From Bacteroidales bacterium (GTDB lineage Bacteria > Bacteroidota > Bacteroidia > Bacteroidales > UBA932): a stretch of DNA of 64,000 nt. Both the position numbers and the translations under genes were made by a program. Numbering within the stretch: position 1 is the stretch's first letter; each line of letters opens with the position of its first letter. The notes beneath the pieces are model-generated. The model worked only from the letters and a program-made list of their open reading frames with translations, made no database searches and was not told where the DNA came from. Location of the stretch: assembly GCA_012522855.1 (NCBI GenBank), contig JAAYJQ010000012.1:167476-231475 (forward strand). The letters are read 5' to 3'. Below, one piece after another: positions 1 through 10,070 of this stretch.

Positions 1-2039
1 ATGGGGGTACCGTCAAAATACCAGTCGACCTGCGTTCCGACTGCGTTGGAGACCCGGAGGGGAAGTCCGGTCCCGACGGGGAACTTCCCGTTGACGCGGA
101 CGCCTGACAAGTAGCCGAAATCAATGTAAGGTTTCTTTCCTGCTTGTAACGCCTTGGTCAGGAAATCGTATTTGAGCGCCTCTCCCTTCACGGAGCCCTT
201 CAAAAACTCGATGCTCACCGAGTAGGGAGTCGTAGGGGTCAGCCCCTCCAGCGTCAAGGAATATTTCCCCGGGGCATATGGGGTCACTTCGACCCGCTCC
301 CGGGACTTAGAGGTTTCGCCCCAGGTGACCACCGCCTTGTCGGAATAGTCCTGGACGTCGGATTCCCAGGTCAGGATGGCGGCGTCTTGGTAAACTTCCC
401 CGCGGAGATCTTCCACCGAAGGGATGGTCTCGGTACTGTAGTAGACATTGAAGGTGACGTTGTCTCCGCTGCGCTGGATATTCGTGATTGAGAGGAGGGA
501 CTCCGAACCGTCGTTGAAACGGAAAGCCGGTAAGGTACCGGTCGTAAACGAGGTCTTCGTCCGGAACGGATAGAAGGCCTGGCTCACATCGATCGCATCC
601 GGATCGGTCTCGATGAGGTCCGCGCACTGATGCTCCGGATTGCAGTTGACTTCGTTGTTCAGCCATCGGTAGATCGCGCTCACCTCCTTTCCCGCGGCGT
701 CCGAATGGCCGGCCGGCTGGTTCGACATGTCCATGTGGTAGATCAGCAGTCCGTTTCCGCCGATATGGGTGTCCCATCCGCTTGCGCGGCGGCATTCGAA
801 AAGGTAAGAGTCGTACCGGTTCAGCGGATTTTCGTAAATCAGGTACCTGCCGTTCACGTCGATGGGTTCCAGGGAAAAACTTCCGACTTTCAGGGTGTCC
901 GGACGGCCGATTCCCGCAAGTTCCCGATCCAGCGCATTGTAATTCGGAGGCGTCTTCCCCCAGTTGTTGTAGCATCCTCCGTCCATAAGTCCGGTCCGGA
1001 ACCATAAGGCCTCCGCTACGCCTCCGCTCCCCTCGTCGTCGGTGTCATAGACATCTTCGAGACCGAGGGAATGGCTGTATTCATGGCAGAGCGTTCCGAT
1101 TTGGCAAAGTCCCCAGAGCAACTGCCCGGAACTATTCTGCCCGTGGACGCTCAGTTCCGTAGACAGGGAATAGCTGGAAATCCGTTTCCCGTCCAAGGTG
1201 AGGCTTTCTTGGACATACCAATGATGCGGCCAGAAATAATCCGGACCGGCTCCTTCCGCCTCGCTCTTTCCCGCCACGATGACGAACACATTGTCGACCC
1301 GGCCATCGTTGTCGTCATCGAATTGTGAGAAGTCGACGGCCGGATCGGAGAGCAGACAAGCCTCTTTGACCAGTTCTGAGGCACGTATGTCGTTCCCCTT
1401 GTCGTCGTTGTCGCCGTACCAGTCGTGGTTGCGGGAGACGGTCACGATGTCCGCGACGGTGAAGTGGAAGGTGTAGCTACCCTTGAACTGGCTGTTGAAG
1501 TAGTCCAGCATGCTCCCGGTCGCCCCGTCCACGGAATAACCCTGCTGGTTGATGAGGGCTTCGATCTCCGCCTTCCGCGTTCCGGGGTTTTGGAACTGAA
1601 GGTCGGGAAACTGGACCGGAATGAAGAGGCAGTGCCTGCTTTCCGGTGTGTCCGCCCGGGTTCTCACCCGCTTTTCAAGGATTTGCGCGCTCCGGTAGGA
1701 GCGTCTTTCCGCCGCCATCGCCCGCAACTTGTCATAGGGAATATTCCTGGACTCTCCCAAAATCAGGGAAGGAGTGTACCGCCCGACCGCGTATCCGGTG
1801 CTCCGGGTGCGTCCGTTTTCATCGTAGAAGGCATACCGGTAGAATCCGTCCGCATCCCGCCGGATGGCGCAACCGTCCGCGGTCGTGAGGATCCGACAGA
1901 ATTCATCCCCCCGCAGGCGGGCCTTGAAAGAGGTTCCGTCCGGCTGTTCGATCAGGAAGACTTCCCTTCTTGCCGGCGATCCGAAGGCGGACACGGCAAG
2001 AAGAAAGGACAGGAAGAGCGTGATCAGTTCATTCTTCAC
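1..2039 (-). CDS. M6-family metalloprotease domain protein (3' end runs off the window start)
   Basis: Open minus frame from a GTG at 2039 (VKNELITLFLSFLLAVSAFGSPARREVFLIEQPDGTSFKARLRGDEF...) with zinc-binding HEYSHSLGLED, then 'GLMDGGCYNNWG...'. No stop inside the window, so it is absent from the ORF track. Confidence 0.8.
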   Translation of the reverse strand, partial: MKNELITLFLSFLLAVSAFGSPARREVFLIEQPDGTSFKARLRGDEFCRILTTADGCAIRRDADGFYRYAFYDENGRTRSTGYAVGRYTPSLILGESRNIPYDKLRAMAAERRSYRSAQILEKRVRTRADTPESRHCLFIPVQFPDLQFQNPGTRKAEIEALINQQGYSVDGATGSMLDYFNSQFKGSYTFHFTVADIVTVSRNHDWYGDNDDKGNDIRASELVKEACLLSDPAVDFSQFDDDNDGRVDNVFVIVAGKSEAEGAGPDYFWPHHWYVQESLTLDGKRISSYSLSTELSVHGQNSSGQLLWGLCQIGTLCHEYSHSLGLEDVYDTDDEGSGGVAEALWFRTGLMDGGCYNNWGKTPPNYNALDRELAGIGRPDTLKVGSFSLEPIDVNGRYLIYENPLNRYDSYLFECRRASGWDTHIGGNGLLIYHMDMSNQPAGHSDAAGKEVSAIYRWLNNEVNCNPEHQCADLIETDPDAIDVSQAFYPFRTKTSFTTGTLPAFRFNDGSESLLSITNIQRSGDNVTFNVYYSTETIPSVEDLRGEVYQDAAILTWESDVQDYSDKAVVTWGETSKSRERVEVTPYAPGKYSLTLEGLTPTTPYSVSIEFLKGSVKGEALKYDFLTKALQAGKKPYIDFGYLSGVRVNGKFPVGTGLPLRVSNAVGTQVDWYFDGTP

Positions 2040-2261
2040 AAGTGCATAGATAGATATTTTTCTTGAGAGGAACAAAAAAAGAGGACGGGAACACTCACGC
2101 GCTCCCGGCCTCTGTTACGTGTACTAAAACCTAAACCTGTTAAATAGATGCAAACCGGAACCAAAACGTTGCATTGTTTTTCAAAAAAGTGGCGGAAAAG
2201 TGTTTTTTCCCCGGAAAGTCAAAAAAGACGGGGGTGACGAAGGGATTCAGGCAAACGAAAA

Positions 2262-2292
2262 AGGATGACCAAATTTTCTCTTTGGTCATCCT
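2262..2292 (-). terminator. Rho-independent terminator of the histone-like gene
   Basis: Perfect 12-bp inverted repeat aggatgaccaaa/tttggtcatcct, followed on the minus strand by TTTTTC. Confidence 0.75.
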
Positions 2293-2319
2293 CGTCTTGC
2301 GAAGTTCACTCAAGAAAAA

Positions 2320-2496
2320 TTACTTCTTTGCTTCGGCAACGGATTCTTTTCTGAATTCCTTCAGGTCTTTCATCAGAGCGAGAGCTGCTTTGCGGGCGCG
2401 GGCGCCGGCTGCTTTGTTTCCCTTTTCAACTTGAGCGTCGGCATTGGTTACGAAAGCATCCATCTCTTCCTTGATTTTTGCAACAAGCTTTTTCAT
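2320..2496 (-). CDS. Histone H1-like (Hc1-type) small basic protein, 58 aa
   Basis: Manual translation: MKKLVAKIKEEMDAFVTNADAQVEKGNKAAGARARKAALALMKDLKEFRKESVAEAKK*. Below the 60-aa ORF-track cut-off. Confidence 0.8.
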   Translation of the reverse strand: MKKLVAKIKEEMDAFVTNADAQVEKGNKAAGARARKAALALMKDLKEFRKESVAEAKK

Positions 2497-2662
2497 TTTT
2501 TTAAAATTAAATAAAGTGAATAGTTAAACGATATGTTTTGAATAAATTGTCTTGTTAAATGATAGCCTTCAAGCGCACGTGACATCTTTACACCCTGCAA
2601 TTTAGGCAAAAAAAAACAATAAACAAACAAAATCTATAAAAAATGATAAAAAGAAGCTGGAT

Positions 2663-3250
2663 TTAGACCCCTTCAGTGTCGTTTTTCGGCTTGGTGTTCA
2701 AAAAATTCATCGCTCGGTCCGGTCCGATGGTCGCAAAATTTTTGATGGCTTCAATGACCTGTTCACAAATGCCGGGAATCTGGATCTTTTCCTCTTCGGT
2801 CAGCTGGCCGATCACGTGGTCGACCTGGCCTCCCCGCGGAAAATTGTTGCCGATGCCGATTCGGATCCGGGCATATTCAGTCGTTTCCAATAGCGCTTGA
2901 ATGTCTTTCAGTCCGTTGTGGCCCCCGTCACTGCCCCCTTTCCGCATTCGGATGAGTCCGAACGGAAGGTTGAGGTCGTCGCAGACCACCAACAGGTTTT
3001 CCAAAGGAAGTTTCAGTCTTTTCATCCAGTATCGGACCGCGTCACCGCTGAGATTCATATAAGTGGAAGGTTTCAGCAGGGTGAACTTCCTGCCTTTGAA
3101 TGAAATCTCGGCGATGTCACCGTACCGCTTCGTTTTGAAAACAGCATTGGATGCCTGGGCCCAGGCATCCAATACCATAAACCCCATATTGTGTCTGGTA
3201 GCGGCATATTCGGCGCCGATGTTCCCCAATCCTGCGATCAGATAGTTCAT
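2663..3250 (-). CDS. pth: Peptidyl-tRNA hydrolase
   Basis: MNYLIAGLGNIGAEYAATRHNMGFMVLD; LVVCDDLNLPFG; GGHNGLKDI are Pth signatures. Confidence 0.95.
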   Translation of the reverse strand: MNYLIAGLGNIGAEYAATRHNMGFMVLDAWAQASNAVFKTKRYGDIAEISFKGRKFTLLKPSTYMNLSGDAVRYWMKRLKLPLENLLVVCDDLNLPFGLIRMRKGGSDGGHNGLKDIQALLETTEYARIRIGIGNNFPRGGQVDHVIGQLTEEEKIQIPGICEQVIEAIKNFATIGPDRAMNFLNTKPKNDTEGV

Positions 3251-3270
3251 GCCAGACAGATGTGAGGAGA

Positions 3271-3900
3271 TTATTCCTTGGCTTCTTCTCCAGCCTCGTC
3301 CTCGGCGGTTTCACCTTCAGGAATCTCGGCTGCTTCAACGGGGGCTGCGATTTGTCGCGTGGACTTGACGGTGCAGATGATGGTGGATTTGGGGGAGGTG
3401 ATGGTGATGTTGTCAAACTTCAAGTCACCTGCCACGATCCGCTTGTCGATGTCAAGTTGGCTCACGTTGATGACGAGGTTGTCGGGCAGGTCTTTCATCA
3501 GAGCGCAGATGCGCAGCGACTTCGTGATATGGAAGAATTTACCGCCCTTCTGGACGCCGATCGGGTGACCTTCCGTGATTACCGGGACAACGATCGAGAT
3601 GGGTTTTTTCTCATCGACGTTGAGGAAGTCCACATGCAGACAGTTGTCCTTGACCGGATGCCACTGCAGTTCGTGGAGCACCGTGGTGTATTTCTTGCCG
3701 TTGCTCAGGCTGAGGTCGATGATGTAGGAGGCGGGGGTGTCGGTGACACCTTTGAGTTCCTTCGCATCGACTGTGAACAGGATGTTCTCCATTCCGCCTC
3801 CGTAGAGGTTGCAAGGAACCAGACCTTGCTTGCGGAGGGCGTTAAGGGCGGACTTGTTGCCCTTCTTGCGGATGGTACCGCTGAGTTCAAAATGTTTCAT
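3271..3900 (-). CDS. rplY: 50S ribosomal protein L25/general stress protein Ctc
   Basis: L25/Ctc-type N-terminus plus C-terminal extension ending in an acidic tail; adjacent to pth, as is common. Confidence 0.9.
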   Translation of the reverse strand: MKHFELSGTIRKKGNKSALNALRKQGLVPCNLYGGGMENILFTVDAKELKGVTDTPASYIIDLSLSNGKKYTTVLHELQWHPVKDNCLHVDFLNVDEKKPISIVVPVITEGHPIGVQKGGKFFHITKSLRICALMKDLPDNLVINVSQLDIDKRIVAGDLKFDNITITSPKSTIICTVKSTRQIAAPVEAAEIPEGETAEDEAGEEAKE

Positions 3901-3957
3901 TTCGCTTTGTATAAAAAGTGTTACTCAGTTCCGGACAGGCCGGAACCCCATTGCACC

Positions 3958-3976
3958 AAAAGCGCCGGGCGCTTTT
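3958..3976. terminator. Bidirectional-type hairpin between the C11 peptidase and L25 genes
   Basis: aaaagcgc-cgg-gcgctttt perfect 8-bp stem. Confidence 0.55.
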
Positions 3977-4028
3977 TAACGGGCGGGCAAAGATAGAAAT
4001 TTTTCAGGAATATGCAAAGGTCACCGGC

Positions 4029-5333
4029 TTATTTGATGAATTCCGTTGCCTGGTTCCAGTCGAGCTCCAGGTAGGCGTCGTTCAACACCTGGGTTCCGGA
4101 AGAAGGAATGTATGTGGTCAAGCCGCAGCAGGTATTGATCTTGAACATCCCTCCGTAGACGCTGTAATATTCCGGAGTGTTGTTCTTGTAGGCGAGACAG
4201 CGGCCGATCGCCTCGTCGAGACTCTGCAGTTCCGCAGGAGTCGCCCCCGCTTTTTCCAGGACATCCCGCAGGTCGAAGAACCAGCGCTTGTTCCCGCCGA
4301 AGTTTTGCAGGTCGGCTGCATCGAGGGCAGCGATTGAACTTCTGTAATTTTCGAACAACGGCATGCAGACGTCGGCTAGAGCCTCCAGTCCGGATGTCTT
4401 GATCAGGGACACGGTGGAAGAGCGGTAATAGCCGGTCCGGGCATCGTAGCGAGTGAAAGAGTCGTGGAACAGCGACACGAGGTCGGCCCCCTCGTTCCGA
4501 AAGAGGTAACCGGTCAGTTTCGTGTAGTCGAACATGCCGTCTCCCAGCACTTCCGCGGGGGAGAGCCCTAGATAGTCCGCTTTGTCCTTCAGTCCGTATG
4601 CCACCTCGATGCCGGCCGTGAGACAGCAGTCGAACAGCAGGTAATCCAACCGGAAGGGGATCGCGGAGGCCAGTTCGTTCACGGACAATTCATACCGTTC
4701 GGTCGAAGAGAAGTAGTCCTGTCCGATGGAACGGGTGATCGGCATGGAGGGATCCAGTGAGGTATAGTCGAAATAGGGGACGAATGACATCTCCCCGGAT
4801 CGGGTGTTCTTGGCATAGTAGCCGGACGGTAGCCAGCCCGACGCATGGGAGGCGAAGATCATCCCATAGCCTGCTGCAGGGAAATGCTGCTTGACGTAGT
4901 TCAGCACTTGGGTCAGGGTGGTCACTGAAGTCGCGACGGTGCTTTTGCCGTAGGTCAGCAGGGTATCGGCGACAACGTTGGCATCGGCATCCGCGGAAAG
5001 CCGTACCAGCGAGCAGATCCCGTCTGATTCTTTGAGTTTTGAAAAGACCAGTACAACATCGCTGGAGCGTGATTTCCCGGGGAGCATCCCGCTTTTGAGT
5101 TCTTCGATGTCTCCTTTCAAATAATCTGAGAGGCTGTTGTAGCCGCATTCGTACAGCAGCAGCACCCGCCGGGTCTGCTGGTTCGGCAGCCGGTTGCCCG
5201 GCAGAAACGCCTCGACCCCCGGACTTTCCTTGATTTTGAAGTCTTCGTCCTTTCCGCAAGACACGGCCAGTCCGGCGACCGCAACGAGGGCGGTCAGAAC
5301 CAGGGTCCTGCATGTTTTGCCGACGATGTTCAT
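4029..5333 (-). CDS. Clostripain-like (C11) cysteine peptidase lipoprotein
   Basis: Start set at MNIVGKTCRTLVLTALVAVAGLAVSCGKDE (lipobox); RVLLLYECGYNSLSDYLKGDIEEL, ASHASGW and LLFDCCL motifs. Confidence 0.8.
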   Translation of the reverse strand: MNIVGKTCRTLVLTALVAVAGLAVSCGKDEDFKIKESPGVEAFLPGNRLPNQQTRRVLLLYECGYNSLSDYLKGDIEELKSGMLPGKSRSSDVVLVFSKLKESDGICSLVRLSADADANVVADTLLTYGKSTVATSVTTLTQVLNYVKQHFPAAGYGMIFASHASGWLPSGYYAKNTRSGEMSFVPYFDYTSLDPSMPITRSIGQDYFSSTERYELSVNELASAIPFRLDYLLFDCCLTAGIEVAYGLKDKADYLGLSPAEVLGDGMFDYTKLTGYLFRNEGADLVSLFHDSFTRYDARTGYYRSSTVSLIKTSGLEALADVCMPLFENYRSSIAALDAADLQNFGGNKRWFFDLRDVLEKAGATPAELQSLDEAIGRCLAYKNNTPEYYSVYGGMFKINTCCGLTTYIPSSGTQVLNDAYLELDWNQATEFIK

Positions 5334-5421
5334 AGTCGTTCCCATCTTTTTCCAACGTACAAATTTAGAATTTTTCCGGATATAATCACTATCTTTAGAG
5401 CCTGATAAAACTATTTGATCC

Positions 5422-7431
5422 ATGAATATCGTTTTTAAAATGATCGTTTCGCTAGGAGCCGTTGCAGTTCTCCTCTCTTGTAACAACACCCCGAAGGAAG
5501 GCCTGGAAACGGGCGACTTCAAATATTTGCTCGATGAATTCGCCGACCTGAAGATCATGCGTTTCCAGGTTCCCGGCTGGGAGGATCTCAGCCTCCGGCA
5601 GAAGGAATATATCTACCATCTCTCGGAAGCCGCGAACTACGGTCGCGACATCACCTGGGATCAGTATTGCAAGTGGAACCTGCCGATCCGGCACCTGGTC
5701 GAGAAGATTCTCAATGAATATGACGGAGACCGGGAGAGCGAAGAATTCCGTCAGTTTCTCGTCTATGCGAAACGGCTGTTCTTCGCGAACGGGATTCACC
5801 ACCATTACGCTGAAGACAAGTTTTTCCCGGAATGTTCCCGAGCCTATTTCCAGTCCCTGATCGCAGCGGTCGGAGAAGACGCGAAAGGGAATGAGTTGTT
5901 GGACGTGATCTATTCCCCGGAGCTCTATCCGCAGCGCCGTTCCACCTCTCCGGACGGAGACATCGTGGCCCTTTCCGCCGTGAACTTCTATGAGGGCGTT
6001 AACCGGAAGGAAGTGGAAGACTACTACAATGCCTTGATCGATCCGAATGACGCGACCCCGATTTCCTACGGTCTGAATTCCAAGGTCGTGAAGGAGAACG
6101 GAAAGGTGGTTGAAAAGACCTGGAAGGTGGGCGGCATCTACGGCCCCGCGCTGGAAAAGATCTGCGCCGAGCTGGAGAAGGCCGCCGCGGTCGCGGAGAA
6201 TGAGAGCCAGGCCAAGGCCTTGCATCTGCTCATCGACTATTACCGGACCGGCGATCTGAAACTGTGGGACGATTACAACATCGCTTGGGTACAGGATACG
6301 TTAGGCGCCGTGGACTACATCAATGGTTTCATCGAGGACTACGACGATCCGCTCGGCCGCAAGGCGACCTGGGAGGGGGTCGTGAATGTCAAAGATTTCG
6401 CCGCCTCCGCCCGCACCGAAGCCTTGAGCGCCAACGCCCAATGGTTCGAGGATCATTCGCCGATGGATCCCCGTTTCAAGAAGACGACCGTGAAGGGCGT
6501 TTCAGCCAAGGTGATCAACGTCGTCACCATCGCGGGCGCCTGCTACCCGTCTACGCCGATCGGGATCAACCTCCCGAACGCGGACTGGATCCGGAAGGAA
6601 TACGGCTCCAAATCCGTGACCATTGCCAACATCACCCATGTCTATTCAGCGGCGGCCCGGGAATCCCCGACGAGCACCCTTGCGGAGTTCGCTTGGGACG
6701 AGGCCGAAATCGCCGCGGCCAAGAAATACGGCGACTATAACGACGAAGTCCACACCGACCTTCACGAATGCCTCGGACACGGATCCGGCCAGCTTCTGCC
6801 CGGGGTTTCCACAACCGCGCTCGGTGAATACCAGTCCACCTTGGAAGAGGCGCGCGCCGACTTGTTCGGACTCTACTACATCGCCGATCCGAAGTTGGTG
6901 GAATTGGGCATCATGCCGGACACGGAAGCCTACAAGACGGCATATTCCGGCTACATCCGCAACGGAATTATGGTACAGTTTTCCCGCGTGGAGTTCGGCA
7001 AGCGAAACACCCAGGCCCATATGCAGAACCGGCAGCTCATCGCTTCCTGGTGTTACGAGAAAGGGGTATCCCGCAACATCATCGAAAAGAAGGTGCGGGA
7101 CGGCAAGACCTATTTCGTCGTCAATGACTTCGAGGGGCTCCGCGGCCTGTTCGGAGAACTGCTCGCCGAAATCCAGCGGATCAAGTCGGAGGGTGACTTC
7201 GCCGCCGGCAAGAACCTGGTCGAGACCTATGCGGTCAACATCGATCCGGTCCTGCACCGCGAAGTGCTGGACCGCTATGCCGCCCTGAATCTCAAGCCGT
7301 ATGGAGGCTTCGTGAACCCGGAAATCGTTCCCGTGGAGAAGGACGGCGAGATCGTGGACTACCGGCTGGTCTATGTGGATGACTATCTGCAGCAGCAGCT
7401 GGACTACGGAAAGAAGTACCGGACGCTCTAG
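5422..7431 (+). CDS. Dipeptidyl-peptidase III family (M49) metallopeptidase lipoprotein
   Basis: HECLGHGSGQ (HExxGH-type) and EEARADLFGLY motifs; lipoprotein signal ...LLSCNN. Confidence 0.9.
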   Translation: MNIVFKMIVSLGAVAVLLSCNNTPKEGLETGDFKYLLDEFADLKIMRFQVPGWEDLSLRQKEYIYHLSEAANYGRDITWDQYCKWNLPIRHLVEKILNEYDGDRESEEFRQFLVYAKRLFFANGIHHHYAEDKFFPECSRAYFQSLIAAVGEDAKGNELLDVIYSPELYPQRRSTSPDGDIVALSAVNFYEGVNRKEVEDYYNALIDPNDATPISYGLNSKVVKENGKVVEKTWKVGGIYGPALEKICAELEKAAAVAENESQAKALHLLIDYYRTGDLKLWDDYNIAWVQDTLGAVDYINGFIEDYDDPLGRKATWEGVVNVKDFAASARTEALSANAQWFEDHSPMDPRFKKTTVKGVSAKVINVVTIAGACYPSTPIGINLPNADWIRKEYGSKSVTIANITHVYSAAARESPTSTLAEFAWDEAEIAAAKKYGDYNDEVHTDLHECLGHGSGQLLPGVSTTALGEYQSTLEEARADLFGLYYIADPKLVELGIMPDTEAYKTAYSGYIRNGIMVQFSRVEFGKRNTQAHMQNRQLIASWCYEKGVSRNIIEKKVRDGKTYFVVNDFEGLRGLFGELLAEIQRIKSEGDFAAGKNLVETYAVNIDPVLHREVLDRYAALNLKPYGGFVNPEIVPVEKDGEIVDYRLVYVDDYLQQQLDYGKKYRTL

Positions 7432-8307
7432 ATGGATCTGACCGGCAAGATACTCCGGGACTATTCCTACTATCTCAAGATCGAGCGGGCCCTGTCGCCG
7501 AACACGGTGGCCTCCTACCTGTCCGATCTGCGTGATTTTTTCGCGGTCGTTCCGGTCGAACCCGCGCAGGTTTCCTCCGCGGACATCGTCGACTATCTGG
7601 CATCCCGGTCGGAATTATCGAAACGGTCTCAATCCAGACTGCTTTCCGCCCTCCGGTCTTTCTTCGGTTGGCTGGTTCTGGAAGGGGACCGGAAGGACAA
7701 CCCATGCGATGCCGTGGATCCACCGAAGCTCGGACGCTATCTTCCGGACGTCCTGTCCGTGGAAGAGGTCGCCGCGATCATGGATTCCGTCAATTTGTTC
7801 GGGCGGACCGGAAAGCGTGACCGGGCGATTTTGGAGATTCTGTACGGTTGCGGTCTCCGCGTTTCGGAAGCGGTCGGGCTTAAGATCTCGGATGTCTATC
7901 TGGATGAGGGCTTTGTCCGCATTGTGGGAAAAGGCAACAAAGAACGCATCGTCCCGATGGGGGAGATGGCGGCTGAGGCCGTCCGCGAGTATCTTGCCTT
8001 CCGTCCCGAGCCTTCCGGGTCCGGGGAAGAAGATTTGCTTTTCCTGAACCGGTTCGGCAGAAGCCTGAGCCGCGTGTCGATGTTCAATCTGGTCAAGAAG
8101 CAGGCATTGACCGCCGGTATCCGGAAGGAAATCTCACCCCATACCTTCCGGCATTCCTTCGCCACTCATCTGATCGAGAACGGCGCCGATCTCCGTGTCG
8201 TCCAGGAAATGCTCGGCCATTCATCCATTCTGACAACGGAAATCTACACGCACATCGATGCTTCGACCTGGCAGAAGGCCGTCCTGGACCATCACCCGCG
8301 GGGATGA
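7432..8307 (+). CDS. xerD: Site-specific tyrosine recombinase XerD
   Basis: SAM-like N-terminal domain; R-H-R-H/W-Y residues: LYGCGLRVSE, SPHTFRHSFATHLIENGADLR, LGHSSILTTEIYTHI. Confidence 0.92.
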   Translation: MDLTGKILRDYSYYLKIERALSPNTVASYLSDLRDFFAVVPVEPAQVSSADIVDYLASRSELSKRSQSRLLSALRSFFGWLVLEGDRKDNPCDAVDPPKLGRYLPDVLSVEEVAAIMDSVNLFGRTGKRDRAILEILYGCGLRVSEAVGLKISDVYLDEGFVRIVGKGNKERIVPMGEMAAEAVREYLAFRPEPSGSGEEDLLFLNRFGRSLSRVSMFNLVKKQALTAGIRKEISPHTFRHSFATHLIENGADLRVVQEMLGHSSILTTEIYTHIDASTWQKAVLDHHPRG

Positions 8308-8665
8308 ACCGGCCGCCTCCGGGACACCCTACCGCCCTGCCCCTCTCTGGCCCCGATGCCTCTCTCCCGACGGCCTTTGCCTCAATTTCACGCCCCTGTT
8401 CGTCACGTTACCCGTGACATGCCGCTTTTCACCCTCCTGCAATTGACCCGGATGAAAAACGGGAAGAAGTTGGTCTTCTTGCCCCGTCACGGGAAAATTG
8501 TACTAGGCCTGCCCTGGTCACGGGATGTCGCCGTTATTCGGTAGCGGGGCTCTACGGCGACTTTCGCAGGCCTCCTTTTAGTCGGGCACTTGCCTCTGCG
8601 CCCAGAAACAGCAGCGTTTTACCCATTGACAATCAAGGCATCAAGGATTTCAATGCGTCGTATTT

Positions 8666-8720
8666 TTGACCTATTGAAATCATCAATATGCTCAATCACA
8701 GCAGTTTGCATAATGCAAGG
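8666..8720 (+). repeat. Relic of an IS30-type element terminus
   Basis: 55-nt segment 45/55 identical to the reverse complement of 63820..63874, next to the IS30 transposase 3' end at the other side of the window. Confidence 0.6.
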
Positions 8721-9015
8721 CAAAAATCGCATGAGGGGAATATCCTGAAGAAGTCGCCCTGTCGACTCCGGCTCGCAGGTGGAAGAATATCCGAACACCT
8801 GCAACTGTAGCGTATTCATTATTATGGGAATATTTTTCCGGGTGGACGCGTGTGATTCCACCTGCAGAAGAGCAGGGCGGCAACGGGTCCGGGGTGAGGG
8901 CGCGGCGGGTGGTTAAGCGGATCCGGTGAAAGGGCGCAGGATGTGAGGATGCGGGACGATCATCTGCGCAATGAATATTTGTGCCGTAAACAGGGAAGGA
9001 AACCGGATTTTTTTG

Positions 9016-9023
9016 TACATTTG
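9016..9023 (+). promoter_or_regulatory. Bacteroidota -7 promoter element (tacatttg)
   Basis: Matches TAnnTTTG about 27 nt upstream of the 9050 start. Confidence 0.45.
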
Positions 9024-9049
9024 AAGAAGTTGCTAAAACCGTCCTCATC

Positions 9050-10054
9050 ATGAAAAAGTACTCCCATGCCTGGATTGCGTTCCTGGCCATCAAACGGCTG
9101 GATGCCCTGCGATTCCTCGTCCCCGAAAAAACCAATTCCGACATCACCCTCCGCAAGGATGCAAACTCCTTGGTCAAATGGTTCAAGGATTACCGCGACT
9201 TCGTGATCGCCGGAGCGTGGTATCCCGACGAAGTGTTCAAGGACATGGGCACCAGCCATATTCTCAAATATAAGCCTTACCGGGAAGGAGACAAGACCCG
9301 CTACAGTGAGTTCCGTCCGCTGCCCGACACGATGGAATGCTACGTCCTCGGCCGGGAGTCACCCTTGTTCGGGCAGCCGTATTCCATCGAAGACGGCAAC
9401 TTGGCTGACCGCTGCGAATCCCTGGCGCATGGGCTGGTGGATAGTTTCAAGATGCTGCATCGGGAGGACAAGGGCTGCCCGATCTCACCCTCCGCCAATC
9501 ACATCGCGACCCGGTTTTTTATTTTGAGCCACTACATAGCCGATTGCCACATGCCGCTTCATTGTGATGTGCGGAGTTTCTCCAGCGGAAAGGATATTCA
9601 TGGAGCGATCGAAAAAAGTTGGGATGATGATATTCGCAAGAGCTACGAGCTGGACACCGATAACGAACGGTTTTTCTACGACAAGTACGGTTACCCGCTG
9701 CGGACCGGCCGGGGGAAGGAATGGCTTGCCCATGTAGAAGAGCAGGCGATAACCCGTCCGTACGTGCACAGTTGGGGTACCGCGAACCGGAAGAACGGGG
9801 CGCTGCGGGACAACCGCAGTACGTGGGACTATATGAGCGCGGTCTCTGCTTATTCCTATCTCTTGGCGTACCGGATGATTCCCCTCGGGTACGATGAGAG
9901 CAACATCGACAAGACGGTGTTCCGGAACCTTGATACCGGTCTTCCGTTCGAGCGGTACAGCGAGATGATCTTCCTGGATGCCATCGACTCCGTGTCGCGG
10001 GTGTGGTTGCATGCCTGGGCGCGCTACCGCCGCTGGGCGGAAAAGAAGGGCTGA
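9050..10054 (+). CDS. Zinc-dependent phospholipase C / S1-P1 nuclease-fold protein
   Basis: N-terminal SHAWIAFLAI, GAWYPDEVF and HYIADCHMPLHCD resemble the metal-ligand layout of the Zn_dep_PLPC/S1-P1 superfamily. Confidence 0.55.
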   Translation: MKKYSHAWIAFLAIKRLDALRFLVPEKTNSDITLRKDANSLVKWFKDYRDFVIAGAWYPDEVFKDMGTSHILKYKPYREGDKTRYSEFRPLPDTMECYVLGRESPLFGQPYSIEDGNLADRCESLAHGLVDSFKMLHREDKGCPISPSANHIATRFFILSHYIADCHMPLHCDVRSFSSGKDIHGAIEKSWDDDIRKSYELDTDNERFFYDKYGYPLRTGRGKEWLAHVEEQAITRPYVHSWGTANRKNGALRDNRSTWDYMSAVSAYSYLLAYRMIPLGYDESNIDKTVFRNLDTGLPFERYSEMIFLDAIDSVSRVWLHAWARYRRWAEKKG

Positions 10055-10070
10055 GGCGGATCGGCGGCTG

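Noticed and set aside
307-1005. 232-aa minus-strand ORF at the window start
   Set aside because: Out of frame with the M6 metalloprotease that spans 1..2039; Arg/Pro-rich shadow translation.
8619-9186. Minus-strand ORFs 8619..8861 and 8692..9186
   Set aside because: Overlap the IS30 relic and the 9050 gene 5' region; no coding character.
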